From Halobaculum roseum (lineage in GTDB: Archaea; Halobacteriota; Halobacteria; Halobacteriales; Haloferacaceae): a DNA stretch of 64,000 nucleotides. Below are positions 24,904 through 33,314 of the stretch, one piece after another. A program made the translations under genes and the position numbers. The notes beneath the pieces are model-generated. The model saw only the letters and a list, made by a program, of their open reading frames with translations, was not told where the DNA came from and ran no database searches. The DNA is taken from positions 2,498,521-2,562,520 of the forward strand of contig NZ_CP082286.1 of assembly GCF_019880245.1 (NCBI RefSeq), read 5' to 3'. How positions within the stretch are numbered: the first letter of the stretch is position 1; the number at the start of each line of letters is the position of its first letter.

Positions 24904-25362
24904 TTATCGGAGCGCGGCGAGGCGGGCGACGAACAGCAGGCTCGTGCGATGGTGGCCGACGGTGAGCCGCGAGCCGTCGGTGTCGTCGAAGGCCTCGAGG
25001 TACGCCGCGAGGGCGTCCTCGACGGACTCGTCGAGCCACTCCACGTCCCGATAGAAGGCGAGCGCCTCGCGGGCGCGTTCGCGCCCGCCGACGCCGACGA
25101 GGTAGCGTAACCAGTCGAGCACGAGCTGGGTCCCGACCACCGAGTCCGGAAGACTCGGCAGGTAGGGCCTGCTCGCGCCGCCGGCCGCCGCCTGAAGGAG
25201 GAAGGCGTCTTCCACCTGCGCCGCCCGCACGCGCGCGTCCGCTCGACCGAGGAAATCGTCCGGCTGCGTCCACCGGTCGGGTTCCTCGTCGGCGTGCGTC
25301 GGCGCCGCCGCTCCCGTCAACGCTCGCAACTCCTTCGGGTCGTAATCGCTCGGTCTGAGCAT
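24904..25362 (-). CDS. FlaD/FlaE-domain protein (archaellum accessory-like), upstream of salactin
   Basis: 152 residues. The C-terminal ~95 residues match the FlaD/E fold: PYLPSLPDSVVGTQLVLDWL, then RYLVGVGGRERAREALAFYR, DVEWLDESVEDALAAYLEAF, and H-x2-SLLFVARLAAL at the end. In archaella ArlD/E-type proteins sit at the cytosolic motor/chemotaxis platform at the pole. No other arl/fla gene is here. The internal ATG at 25362 (MLRPSDYDPKEL) is preferred; an upstream ATG at 25380 would add six residues. Its stop is 2 nt from the salactin start, which implies coupling. Confidence 0.78.
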   Translation of the reverse strand: MLRPSDYDPKELRALTGAAAPTHADEEPDRWTQPDDFLGRADARVRAAQVEDAFLLQAAAGGASRPYLPSLPDSVVGTQLVLDWLRYLVGVGGRERAREALAFYRDVEWLDESVEDALAAYLEAFDDTDGSRLTVGHHRTSLLFVARLAALR

Positions 25363-25495
25363 GTCCTGGTTCGTCCGCACTCCCTGTGCCGCTACCCTCC
25401 CCTATCCGGAAACGGTGTAAATATGTACCCTCCCGAATATCACGGTTGAAACCGGAACGAAGGGTGCGTCGACCTGTCGCCGCTCCCGACTCTCC

Positions 25496-26236
25496 TCACG
25501 CGTCCGCGAGCGTGAACTCCACGCGTTCCTTCTCGCCGCCCTGCGTCGTCCGGCCCTCGACGGTCACCTCGCCGATCGCGTCGGTCGCGCCGACGTGGGT
25601 GCCCGCGCAGGCGGTGCGGTCGAACGGGTCGTCCGCGTCACCGATTTCCACGATCCGAAGCTCCGTGATCGAACTCGGAAGCAGGTCGATCCGCGTGCGC
25701 TCGGTGTCGAGCTCCGCCTCAGCGACCTCCCGGTCCATCGTGTAGTGGCGCACGGGAAGCGCGTCGTCGACGAGGGCGTTCATGCGCGCCTCGATGTCGG
25801 CCAGGTCGGTCTCGGAGAACTTCGGGTGCTCCGCGTCGAGGCGCGCGCGGTCGGCGTACAGTTGGTTGCCGACCGTCCGCGCGCCGAAGTCGTCCAGCAG
25901 GACCGCCGAGAGGAGGTGCTGTGCGGTGTGATAGCGCATGTGCGCGCGCCGACGGTCCCAGTCGAGGACGCCGCGGACGCGCGTACCCTCGGGCGGCGCC
26001 GCGCCGTCGAGGTGGTGGTAGACGGTGTCGGTCTTCTCCACGTCGGTGACGGCGAACTCGTCGGCCGTCTCGTCGCTCCCGTCGAGAACGCGCACCGTTC
26101 CCGTGTCGTTGGGCTGGCCGCCGCCGGTCGGGTAGAAGTGCGTCCGGTCGAGCACGACGCGCTCGTCGAGCGCGCGCTCGACGGTCGCCTCGAACTCCCC
26201 GACGGTGCTGTCTGCGAGATACAGCTGTTCGGTCAC
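25496..26236 (-). CDS. alaX: Alanyl-tRNA editing protein (AlaX type)
   Basis: 246 residues, stand-alone relative of the AlaRS editing domain. Zinc-site motifs are HTAQH (103-107) and, about 105 residues later, CAGTHVG. An N-terminal glycine-rich segment (FYPTGGGQPND) is like that of the AlaX-M/L type. It hydrolyses Ser-tRNA(Ala) or Gly-tRNA(Ala) in trans. Start at the ATG at 26236. No operon partner; the divergent HD-domain gene begins 172 nt upstream. Confidence 0.92.
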   Translation of the reverse strand: MTEQLYLADSTVGEFEATVERALDERVVLDRTHFYPTGGGQPNDTGTVRVLDGSDETADEFAVTDVEKTDTVYHHLDGAAPPEGTRVRGVLDWDRRRAHMRYHTAQHLLSAVLLDDFGARTVGNQLYADRARLDAEHPKFSETDLADIEARMNALVDDALPVRHYTMDREVAEAELDTERTRIDLLPSSITELRIVEIGDADDPFDRTACAGTHVGATDAIGEVTVEGRTTQGGEKERVEFTLADA

Positions 26237-26407
26237 GTCGGGACGTGGGCGACGGGCGCACTTAGCGGTTCGCGAGGCGGCCGTCCGGGCCGCCGCCGGC
26301 TTCGATTCGCCGGGTCCGACCTGTCGTAACGACTAAGGACGAAACAGGCCGTATCGTTCCGTAATGAGAACGACATTCGTCTCTTCCCGACTCGATCTTC
26401 ACAGGGG

Positions 26408-27112
26408 GTGGCCGCCGTGGGCGTCGAAATAAAGGGTTCGCGCGTCACCGCCGAGGAGTTCGCGGACATGGAGCACTTCGTCCGCGAGTACCTCGCGGCG
26501 TCCGTCGAGAGCGAGGACGACGGCGGCCGCATGCGGTGGTACCCGTGGCACTCCGCGGAGTACCGATTCAACCACATCCTGAACGTCGTCGACATCGCCG
26601 AGCGGATCGCGGCCAAGGAGGGCGCCGACGCCGACGTGGTGCGCGTGGCCGCGCTGTTTCACGACGTGTCGAAGCTGGAGGCCGACCAGGACGTCCACGC
26701 CGAGGAGGGCGCCCGCGTCGCCCGGCAGTACCTCGAAACCCACGGCGACTACCCGGAGTCGTTCGTCGCCGAGGTGTGCTCGTCCGTCGAGGACCACTCC
26801 TACCAGGGGCCGCTGTCGGACCTGTCGCTGGAGACGCAGTGTCTCATCGAGGCGGACCTGCTCGACAAGGTCGGCGCCAACGGCACCGCGCTCATGATCC
26901 TCCGGATGGGCTACGAGGCGCGCACGCACATGGACGCCGCCGAGATGGTCCAGCGCGTGCTGGAGCGCGGTCGCGAGCACGCCTCACGCGTCGAGAGCGA
27001 CACCGCCGAGTCCATCGCCCACGAGCGCATCAAGCGCGTGAAGTGGTTCCGAGAGTGGCTGGAGGACGAGGTGAGGGAGATGAGCCACGAGCGCGAGTTC
27101 GACGACGTCTGA
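26408..27112 (+). CDS. HD-domain phosphohydrolase
   Basis: 234 residues. Metal ligands follow the HD order: H in YRFNHILNVV, H-D in ALFHDVSKLE, a third His in DHSYQG, and the final D in EADLLDKVG. Relatives are nucleotidases or (p)ppGpp/cyclic nucleotide phosphohydrolases; the substrate here is unknown. The start is uncertain between GTG at 26408 and GTG at 26417 (VGVEIKGSRVTAEEF). Confidence 0.85.
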   Translation: MAAVGVEIKGSRVTAEEFADMEHFVREYLAASVESEDDGGRMRWYPWHSAEYRFNHILNVVDIAERIAAKEGADADVVRVAALFHDVSKLEADQDVHAEEGARVARQYLETHGDYPESFVAEVCSSVEDHSYQGPLSDLSLETQCLIEADLLDKVGANGTALMILRMGYEARTHMDAAEMVQRVLERGREHASRVESDTAESIAHERIKRVKWFREWLEDEVREMSHEREFDDV

Positions 27113-27233
27113 GGCGGCGACGGAGGCGAGGCGGAGGCGACCGCGCACGCACACGGTCCCTATAGCTCCCTGTACCGCGAGCCTGCCGTCGTCAGCGCCG
27201 CCGGAAGCGACGCCGAAAGTGACGGCACTGCAC

Positions 27234-28226
27234 TCACAGCGTGTCCAGCACGCCGAGCACGCGCTCCTCGGCATCGCGGCCCGGGTCGTGTTCGCTCCCG
27301 TCGCGGTCGCTCTCGCGGTGCTCGGCGACGGTCCGCTCCATCGCCTCCCCGAGGGGCGTCGACTCCCAGCCGAGCGCCGCGAGCTTGTTCGTGTCGAGGA
27401 CGTGGGGGTACTCGCGGTAGAGGATGAAGTCGTCCGGCGAGAGGTCGGCCGCCGCGAGCTCGCGCGCGCCGGCGTGGACGACCTCCACGTCGGCGTCGGC
27501 GGCGTCCGCGATCAGGTCGACCATCTCCTCCATCGTCACGAGCCGGCGATCGCCGACGTTGTACGCCTCGCCGGCCTCGCCCTCCTCGGCGACGATCCGC
27601 AGCGCGCTCGCCACGTCCTCGACGTACGCGCGGTGCCAGAGGTTCTGGCCGTCGCCGGGGACGACCACGCGGTCGTGGTTCAGCACGCGGTCGATCCAGT
27701 AGTCCAGCCGCTCGGTGTAGTCGTGCGGGCCGTAGACGATACACGGGCGGACCGCCATCGCGTTCACGCCGTCCTCGGCGGCCGCGAAGATCGCGCGGTC
27801 GCCCTCGGCCTTGCGCGGGCCGTAGGAGTCGTGGGAGTCGTCGGTCGCCTGCTCGTCGGTGCACTCGCACAGTTCCGTCTCGCCCTCGCGCTTCGGGATC
27901 TCCTCGACGCCGTAGGCCGCCCCCGAGGAGATGTACGCGTAGCCGTCGACATCGGAGAGCACGTCCGTGGCGACGCGCACGTCCTCCGGGTAGTAGGCGA
28001 CGCAGTCGATCACGATGTCGGGCGTCACCGAGAGGGCCGCCGCCTTCAGGTCCGTGTCGTCGCGGCGGTCGCCCTCGACGTGGGTCACTTCCTCGCGCTC
28101 CTCGAACGGGTTCTGGTGGTTGCCGCGGTTGAAGATCGCCACCTCGTAGTCGTGGTCGAGCAGGTCGTCGACGACGTGTCGCCCGATGAATCGGGTGCCG
28201 CCGATGACGAGCGCGGTGTTTACCAT
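27234..28226 (-). CDS. NAD-dependent epimerase/dehydratase (extended SDR)
   Basis: 330 residues. Rossmann start VIGGTRFIGRHVVDDLL (G-x-x-R-F-I-G), later a Y-x3-K-like catalytic pair in DSYGPRKAEGD, and a C-terminal substrate domain (EAYNVGDRRLVTMEEMVDL). The pattern GGTRFIG is frequent in RNA-binding-like chloroplast-type SDRs and in isoflavone-reductase-like archaeal epimerases; the substrate is not deducible. Cytosolic, with no sugar-nucleotide genes nearby. Confidence 0.85.
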   Translation of the reverse strand: MVNTALVIGGTRFIGRHVVDDLLDHDYEVAIFNRGNHQNPFEEREEVTHVEGDRRDDTDLKAAALSVTPDIVIDCVAYYPEDVRVATDVLSDVDGYAYISSGAAYGVEEIPKREGETELCECTDEQATDDSHDSYGPRKAEGDRAIFAAAEDGVNAMAVRPCIVYGPHDYTERLDYWIDRVLNHDRVVVPGDGQNLWHRAYVEDVASALRIVAEEGEAGEAYNVGDRRLVTMEEMVDLIADAADADVEVVHAGARELAAADLSPDDFILYREYPHVLDTNKLAALGWESTPLGEAMERTVAEHRESDRDGSEHDPGRDAEERVLGVLDTL

Positions 28227-28349
28227 ACGCGGGACGTCGCGCGCGGCGGTCGAAAAGGCCGCGATCCCCGGCGGGCTCGCCGGTTCGCCGTGGTCGTGTC
28301 GGCGGGGCGAGTCGGCCGCGGGGGCGTCCCGCGGACCGGCGTCGGAGCC

Positions 28350-28802
28350 TCAGATGATCGAGCTCCAGATCGGCTCGATGAGGAAGAACAGGGCCTGGTA
28401 GCCGGCGTACGCGATCACGAGCGCGGAGGCGACGATCGCGCTGTTGGGCTTGTCCATCTCCAGGTCGTTGCGCGCCTCGACGCGGCGGGACTCGTACTCG
28501 AAGAAGTCGGAGATGACCATCCCGACGACGAGCACGGACAGCACCATCCCCCCGTGCGGTTCGACGACCATGAACGCGAACGACAGCAGGACGAGCAGCA
28601 CGTTCACGATCTCGTGGGGGAGGTACCGGCTCAGCGCCTCGTCGTCGTCCCCCTCGGCGGCGGCCCGCTCGAAGCTCCGCTGTGCGAGCAGCCTGGTGAC
28701 CACGTTCACGAGCACGACCGCGAGGATGGCGAACGGCAGCACATCCGCCACGGACTCCAACGCCCCGAGCGGGACGAGGAACTCCAGCGGTGACGGTAAC
28801 AT
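28350..28802 (-). CDS. Conserved haloarchaeal membrane protein
   Basis: 150 residues with four hydrophobic segments (AILAVVLVNVVTRLL; IVNVLLVLLSFAFMVV; VLSVLVVGMVISDFF; and AIVASALVIAYAGYQALFFLI). Cytoplasmic loops are charged (ERAAAEGDDDEALSRYLPHE). No transporter or enzyme motif is recognised. The ATG at 28802 (MLPSPLEFLVPL) is preferred; an upstream ATG at 28820 would add MDRFPS. It stands between the epimerase and the NAD-kinase-like gene, all on the minus strand. Confidence 0.75.
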   Translation of the reverse strand: MLPSPLEFLVPLGALESVADVLPFAILAVVLVNVVTRLLAQRSFERAAAEGDDDEALSRYLPHEIVNVLLVLLSFAFMVVEPHGGMVLSVLVVGMVISDFFEYESRRVEARNDLEMDKPNSAIVASALVIAYAGYQALFFLIEPIWSSII

Positions 28803-28866
28803 AGAGGGAAATCGGTCCACGACTCATTAGAAGCTTTCCAATCCCGTGCGGGGGGACGCGTCCCCC

Positions 28867-29592
28867 TCAGCGCCGCGTCCGTCGCGGCCGATCGGGGAGC
28901 GGCACCCGGAGGAACGGCACGGCGCCGTCGACGGCGACGCGGACGTCCGCGTTCGGCTCGACGACGCCGACGGCCTCGCCGTCGACGATCAGGCGCACGT
29001 CGCAGTCGTCGCGCTCGACGCGCAGGACGACCTCGTCGTCGAGCACCCACGTGTCGACCGTCGTCGCGAACGGCGAGACGGGAACCACCGACAGTCCGGT
29101 TCCGGGCGAGAGCACGGAGCCGCCGGCGGCGCGCGCGTATCCGCTCGACCCCGCCGGCGTCGCGACGACGACCCCGTCCGACCGGACGCGGGCGACCGGC
29201 TCGGGGTCGTCGTCCGCGCGGACGGCGTACTCGGAGATGCGCGCCGGCTCGGCCGTCATCAGCGTCGCGTCCAGCACGGCGCGCGCGCGTCGGTCGCCGC
29301 CGACGGTCACCGACAGCGTCGCTCGCGACTCCGTCCGGCCCGCCCCCTCGGCGACGGCCGCGAGCGCGGCCTCGGCGTCGACCCGCGGGATCGAGTGGCG
29401 GCCGCCGCCGCCGTCGACCGGCAGGATCGGCGCCCGCGGGTCGCCGAGCGCCGCCTCGACGAGCGCGCGCTCGCCGAGGGTGACGACCGCGTCCGGGTCG
29501 GCGTCGGCGGCGACGACCGCGCTGCCGGCGGCCTCGACGGCCTCCCGAAGGGTCCCGTCGTCGCCGGCCAGCGCCGCGCGGAAGTCGGTCAT
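28867..29592 (-). CDS. NAD-kinase-like protein lacking the canonical GGDGT motif
   Basis: 241 residues. The C-terminal beta-domain motif of NAD kinases is present as VVATPAGSSGYARAAGGSV (canonical TPTGSTAYxxSxGGP), followed by PVSPFATTVDTWVL. The N-terminal GGDGT catalytic motif is not found where expected: the strand reads DAVVTLGERALVEAAL. That loss removes the essential Asp. It may be a degenerate or regulatory paralogue, or an NADK with an altered active site. Starts at the ATG at 29592; no operon partner. Confidence 0.75.
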   Translation of the reverse strand: MTDFRAALAGDDGTLREAVEAAGSAVVAADADPDAVVTLGERALVEAALGDPRAPILPVDGGGGRHSIPRVDAEAALAAVAEGAGRTESRATLSVTVGGDRRARAVLDATLMTAEPARISEYAVRADDDPEPVARVRSDGVVVATPAGSSGYARAAGGSVLSPGTGLSVVPVSPFATTVDTWVLDDEVVLRVERDDCDVRLIVDGEAVGVVEPNADVRVAVDGAVPFLRVPLPDRPRRTRR

Positions 29593-29647
29593 GGTGTCGG
29601 GGGTAGTTCGGGTGTGGACTTAACCGACGGGGTATCCCCGCGACGGG

Positions 29648-30994
29648 TCACCCGACGACGTTCCCGTCGTCGTCGTAGGGCCAGTCGCCGATCACCTTCA
29701 TCCCGGCCGCCTTGTCCTCCGCCTCCAGCGCGGCGGCGATCTCGCTCGGATCGCGGCGCGCGATTTCGGTGTCGGCATCCGCGAGATCGGCGACGAGCGC
29801 GGTCAGCAGGATCGCCTGCTCGCGGAGGTTCCGGACCTCCAGCTTCTCCAGCGTGTCCGCCTCGGTGTGACCCCATCCCCGGCCGCTCCCCTCGGTCTCG
29901 CCGGCGACCATGTAGCCCGGGACGCCGTGGATCACGAACGGCCAGTGGTCGCTGTGGGGGACCAGCTCCTCGCTGGTCGAGATCGGGTGGTCGAACCGGT
30001 CGGCGAGGCGATCGGCCGCCGCGGCGAGGTCGTCGAACCCGTGGGTCGACAGCGACAGCGTCCGGCCGAAGACGTTGGAGTCGACGTTGACGATCGCAGC
30101 GATGGCGTCGCGGTCCGCCCGGTCCGCCTCCACCGACGAGCCGACGAGGCCGACCTCCTCGGCGCCGTAGGCGACGAATCGAACCCGGGTGTCCAGTTCG
30201 TCCTCGATCCCGGCGAGTGCGTTCGCCACCTCGACGATCGTGGCGGTGCCGGCCCCGTTGTCCATCGCGCCCTCGGCGATGTCGTGGGCGTCGACGTGCG
30301 AGGAGACGAGGATCTCCTCGTCGGTGTCGGGACCCAACTCGGCCATCGCGTTGCCGCTGGTCGCCTCGGGCGTCTCGCAGTCGACGGAGACGGTCACGGG
30401 CTCGCCGGTCGAGCGGCGCGCGAGGCGCCCGCCGACCTCAGCCGAGACGCCGACTGCGGGGATGTCGCCGATCGGGTCGTCGTCGGTGCCGACGGAGCCG
30501 GTCGGCGGGAGACACCCCTCCACGTGGTTGCGGAAGACGAACGCCGCGGCGCCGTGCTCGACCGCGTAGTAGTACTTCTCCGTGCGGTGGATGAACCGGT
30601 CGAACTCGTCGGGGGTGTCCGAGGACACCATCACGACGTTGCCGTCCACGTCGCCCTCCTCGAAGTCCGACGGGAGGCCGTAGCCGAGGTCGACGAGATC
30701 GGCGGTCGCTTCGCCCGCCGGGGAGCGCGGCAGCGCGATGCAGCGCTCGTCGCGGCCGGCGGCGCGGAGGCCCGAGTCGCCGCGCTCCCACCCCTGCAGG
30801 TCGAACTCGTCGATCCGGGCGTCGCGACAGCCGGCGTCGGCGAGGGCGTCGCGTACGAGTTCGAGTCCCTCGCGCTCGCCGGGTTGGCCCGCCATCCGGT
30901 TGCCCACGTCGACGAGGTCCTCCAGCAGGTTCCACCCGGCATCGCTCGTGAACGCGTCGCCGATCCAGTCCGTCCGCTCGCTGAGGTCTGTCAC
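29648..30994 (-). CDS. M28-family zinc aminopeptidase
   Basis: 448 residues. A PA-like insertion occupies about 85-215. The M28 metal sites are HVDAHD (first His/Asp), MDNGAGTA, EEVGLVGS, VNVDSN, and HSDHWPF / GHTEAD near the end. No signal peptide is apparent. Start is uncertain: the GTG at 30994 (MTDLSERTDW) is favoured because the extra nine residues of the ATG at 31021 look like a promoter-proximal extension. Cleaves peptides or dipeptides; specificity not shown. Confidence 0.85.
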   Translation of the reverse strand: MTDLSERTDWIGDAFTSDAGWNLLEDLVDVGNRMAGQPGEREGLELVRDALADAGCRDARIDEFDLQGWERGDSGLRAAGRDERCIALPRSPAGEATADLVDLGYGLPSDFEEGDVDGNVVMVSSDTPDEFDRFIHRTEKYYYAVEHGAAAFVFRNHVEGCLPPTGSVGTDDDPIGDIPAVGVSAEVGGRLARRSTGEPVTVSVDCETPEATSGNAMAELGPDTDEEILVSSHVDAHDIAEGAMDNGAGTATIVEVANALAGIEDELDTRVRFVAYGAEEVGLVGSSVEADRADRDAIAAIVNVDSNVFGRTLSLSTHGFDDLAAAADRLADRFDHPISTSEELVPHSDHWPFVIHGVPGYMVAGETEGSGRGWGHTEADTLEKLEVRNLREQAILLTALVADLADADTEIARRDPSEIAAALEAEDKAAGMKVIGDWPYDDDGNVVG

Positions 30995-31099
30995 GCTCGC
31001 TCCCTCCGCGTGTCCGGGCAAAGAGGTTCGGAAGCCGGCCGGCCGGGCCGGGAGTCGCGGGAGCCGTCGACGGTGGGGGTGGCGGGCGCCCCTGCGGGA

Positions 31100-31741
31100 C
31101 TACCGCGCGACGCGGACGAACTCGTAGGCGTACACCCAGTTGAGCAGCACGTAGGTGACGACGCCGAGCGTCAGCGAGACGATCCACGTCCCGGCGGCCC
31201 ACCGCCCCACACGCCTGTGTGGCGTCTCCGTGCGCAGCTCCTCCGGGGTGTGGGTCCACCCGAGCACGATCGCGTACAGGACGACGGGGACGGTCACCAC
31301 CGACAGCAGGATGTGGATCGCGAGCATCGCGAGGTACGCGACCTCGACGGCGCCCGCGTACGCGCCGAGGAACGCCGTCTCGCGGATGACGATGTGTTTC
31401 TCCCCCGGGCCGCCGCCGACCCGCGCGAGGTACATGACGAGGAACACCATGATGAGGCCGAAGGCGGTGCTCATCGCGGCCGCGTGCTTGCGCACCTCGC
31501 CCGCGCGGATCCAGCGCCACCCGAGCACGAGCAGCACCGTCGTCACGGTGTTGACCGCCGCGATCGCGTGGCTGAGAAGGTTCACCTCGCCCTGCGTGAG
31601 CGACGGGAACACGGAGTCGGGGACGACGCCCGCGAACGTGCCGATGACGAGCGCGTAGCCGACGACCGACACCACCGCGACCGTCGCGCGCGGGTACTCC
31701 TTCACGGTGCCGAGCGGGCCGCTCGCGTCCGCTGTTGCCAT
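31100..31741 (-). CDS. DUF420-family membrane protein (cytochrome-oxidase-associated type)
   Basis: 213 residues with six hydrophobic segments (YPRATVAVVSVVGYALVIGT; AAVNTVTTVLLVLGW; AFGLIMVFLVMYLARVGGG; AYLAMLAIHILLSVVTVPVV; and AAGTWIVSLTLGVVTYVLLN). Several membrane histidines (LLSHAIAAVN, MLAIHILL) are in family-typical positions. DUF420/YozB proteins often lie near heme-copper oxidase genes; none is adjacent here. Start at the ATG at 31741. Confidence 0.8.
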   Translation of the reverse strand: MATADASGPLGTVKEYPRATVAVVSVVGYALVIGTFAGVVPDSVFPSLTQGEVNLLSHAIAAVNTVTTVLLVLGWRWIRAGEVRKHAAAMSTAFGLIMVFLVMYLARVGGGPGEKHIVIRETAFLGAYAGAVEVAYLAMLAIHILLSVVTVPVVLYAIVLGWTHTPEELRTETPHRRVGRWAAGTWIVSLTLGVVTYVLLNWVYAYEFVRVAR

Positions 31742-31850
31742 TGCACGGGGTTGGGTCGGCACCGACTTGCGTCTTCGGGTTCGGGGCCCGGCGTCGACCG
31801 CCCCGGGCGACACGGGGGCGCTTTTGTGATCCCGGCCGTCACCGGCGTGC

Positions 31851-32366
31851 ATGCTCACCGACGCCTCCCGCGCCGCCGTCGACGACGCGATCGCCCGCCT
31901 GCGCGAGGAGTGGGGCGACTGCCCCCTGGCGGAGCCCCGCTGGGAAATGTCCCCGCCGGAGTGGGACCGCGGCCGCGAGCGCTTCGAGGCCGACACCCTC
32001 GGGGGGGCCGGCGCGTGGGTTCGTCGGGGCGACGGCGCCGCGCTCGTGGTCAGACACGAGGGCGAGTCGACGTGGTCCGAGCCCGGCGGGAAGGACGAGC
32101 CCGGGGAGTCGCTCGCCGAGGCGGCCGTCCGGGAGACCCGCGAGGAGGCGGGCGTCGAGGTGAACCTTCGGGGGCTGGTGATGCTCCACCGGGTCGCCGT
32201 CGACGCCCCCGACAGGCCCAGGCTGTTCCGGCTGATCGCCACCTTCGACGCCGACTACGTCGCCGGCGACCCCGAGCCACGGGAGGGCGAGATCGCGGCG
32301 GTCCGGTGGGTGCACGAGCACCCGGACGACCTCATGTACCCGGAGGTGGCGGAGTATCCGCTGTGA
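31851..32366 (+). CDS. Nudix hydrolase
   Basis: 171 residues with a complete Nudix box, G-x5-E-x7-R-E-x2-E-E-x-G (GKDEPGESL ... RETREEAGV), around residues 80-102. A helical N-terminal extension of about 45 residues precedes the domain. It hydrolyses nucleoside-diphosphate-linked compounds; substrate not known. Starts at ATG 31851 and is divergent from the DUF420 gene, with 109 nt between. Confidence 0.88.
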   Translation: MLTDASRAAVDDAIARLREEWGDCPLAEPRWEMSPPEWDRGRERFEADTLGGAGAWVRRGDGAALVVRHEGESTWSEPGGKDEPGESLAEAAVRETREEAGVEVNLRGLVMLHRVAVDAPDRPRLFRLIATFDADYVAGDPEPREGEIAAVRWVHEHPDDLMYPEVAEYPL

Positions 32367-32477
32367 CCGTCGCGGTGTCGACCGCGACCCGTCTCCGGGG
32401 ACCGTGGTCGCGGCTCCGACGACCGCGATCCCGATTCCGGGGAAAAGCCTACACGCGCCGGCACGGACCCGACTGCT

Positions 32478-33257
32478 GTGTCCCCCGCTCCTCCGATCTC
32501 GTCGCCCGCCCTCCCGTCCCCGTTGCCGGCCACGCTCTCGTGGGCGGCCGACTGGTGGGAGCTGTGGGCGCTCATCGCGGCCGGCTTCCTCGGGGTTCGC
32601 CTCGCGCCCGTGTTGGTCTCGCGAGCCGAGCGTCCGGACGCGCTCCCCGAGGAGGTCGCCCGCGCGGTCGAACGCGCCGGCGTCCCCCCCGACCGGGTCG
32701 GCGTCCTCGGACGCGACGGGCGGGTGGTCGCGTACGCCGCCGGGCTGACGGCCGGGCACGGCCGGGTGTTCGTCTCGACGGGCCTCCTCCGCGAGCTCGA
32801 TCCCGAGGGCGTCGCGGCGGTCGTCCGCCACGAGCACGCCCACCTCGGCCGGGGGCACGTCCCGCTTCGGGTCGGCATCCCCTGCGCGTACGCGGTGGCG
32901 TGGGCCGTCGACGCGACGCTGTTCGGGCAGGCGGGGCTCGTCGCGGGCGCGGCGCTGGCGATCCCGCTGGCGTACCTCTCCGTGCGGGTCGCGCGGTGGA
33001 CCGAGTACGACGCCGACGCGGTCGCCGCCCGGGGGACGGGCGACGACTACCGGGAGGCGCTCGCCCGGCTCGCCGCCGCCGGCCACCTCGGTCGGACGGC
33101 CCCGGCAGGGGGACGGCTCCGCCGGCTGCTCGCGGCGCTGTCGATGCATCCGCCGCTGGGGGAGCGGCTCGACCGCCTGGACGAACCGCCGGGCAGCCGC
33201 GCGGACGCCCGGATCCCGACCGGCCCGAGGACGCGTGCGACCCGCAGCGACGACTGA
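32478..33257 (+). CDS. M48-family membrane metallopeptidase (HtpX-like)
   Basis: 259 residues. Zinc motif HEHAH (about residue 119) with the third ligand in EYDADAVAA about 60 residues later. A hydrophobic segment lies before the domain (WELWALIAAGFLGVRLAPVLV) and a double one between the motifs (CAYAVAWAVDATLF and AALAIPLAYLSV). HtpX-type proteases clear damaged membrane proteins. The GTG at 32478 is used because no better start is near; a later start could remove the low-complexity Pro/Ser N-terminus. Confidence 0.82.
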   Translation: MSPAPPISSPALPSPLPATLSWAADWWELWALIAAGFLGVRLAPVLVSRAERPDALPEEVARAVERAGVPPDRVGVLGRDGRVVAYAAGLTAGHGRVFVSTGLLRELDPEGVAAVVRHEHAHLGRGHVPLRVGIPCAYAVAWAVDATLFGQAGLVAGAALAIPLAYLSVRVARWTEYDADAVAARGTGDDYREALARLAAAGHLGRTAPAGGRLRRLLAALSMHPPLGERLDRLDEPPGSRADARIPTGPRTRATRSDD

Positions 33258-33314
33258 GTCGCCGGCGTCTCGCGCCCGCGTCCCCTCTCCTCGCCCTCGC
33301 TCGACCGCCGAACC

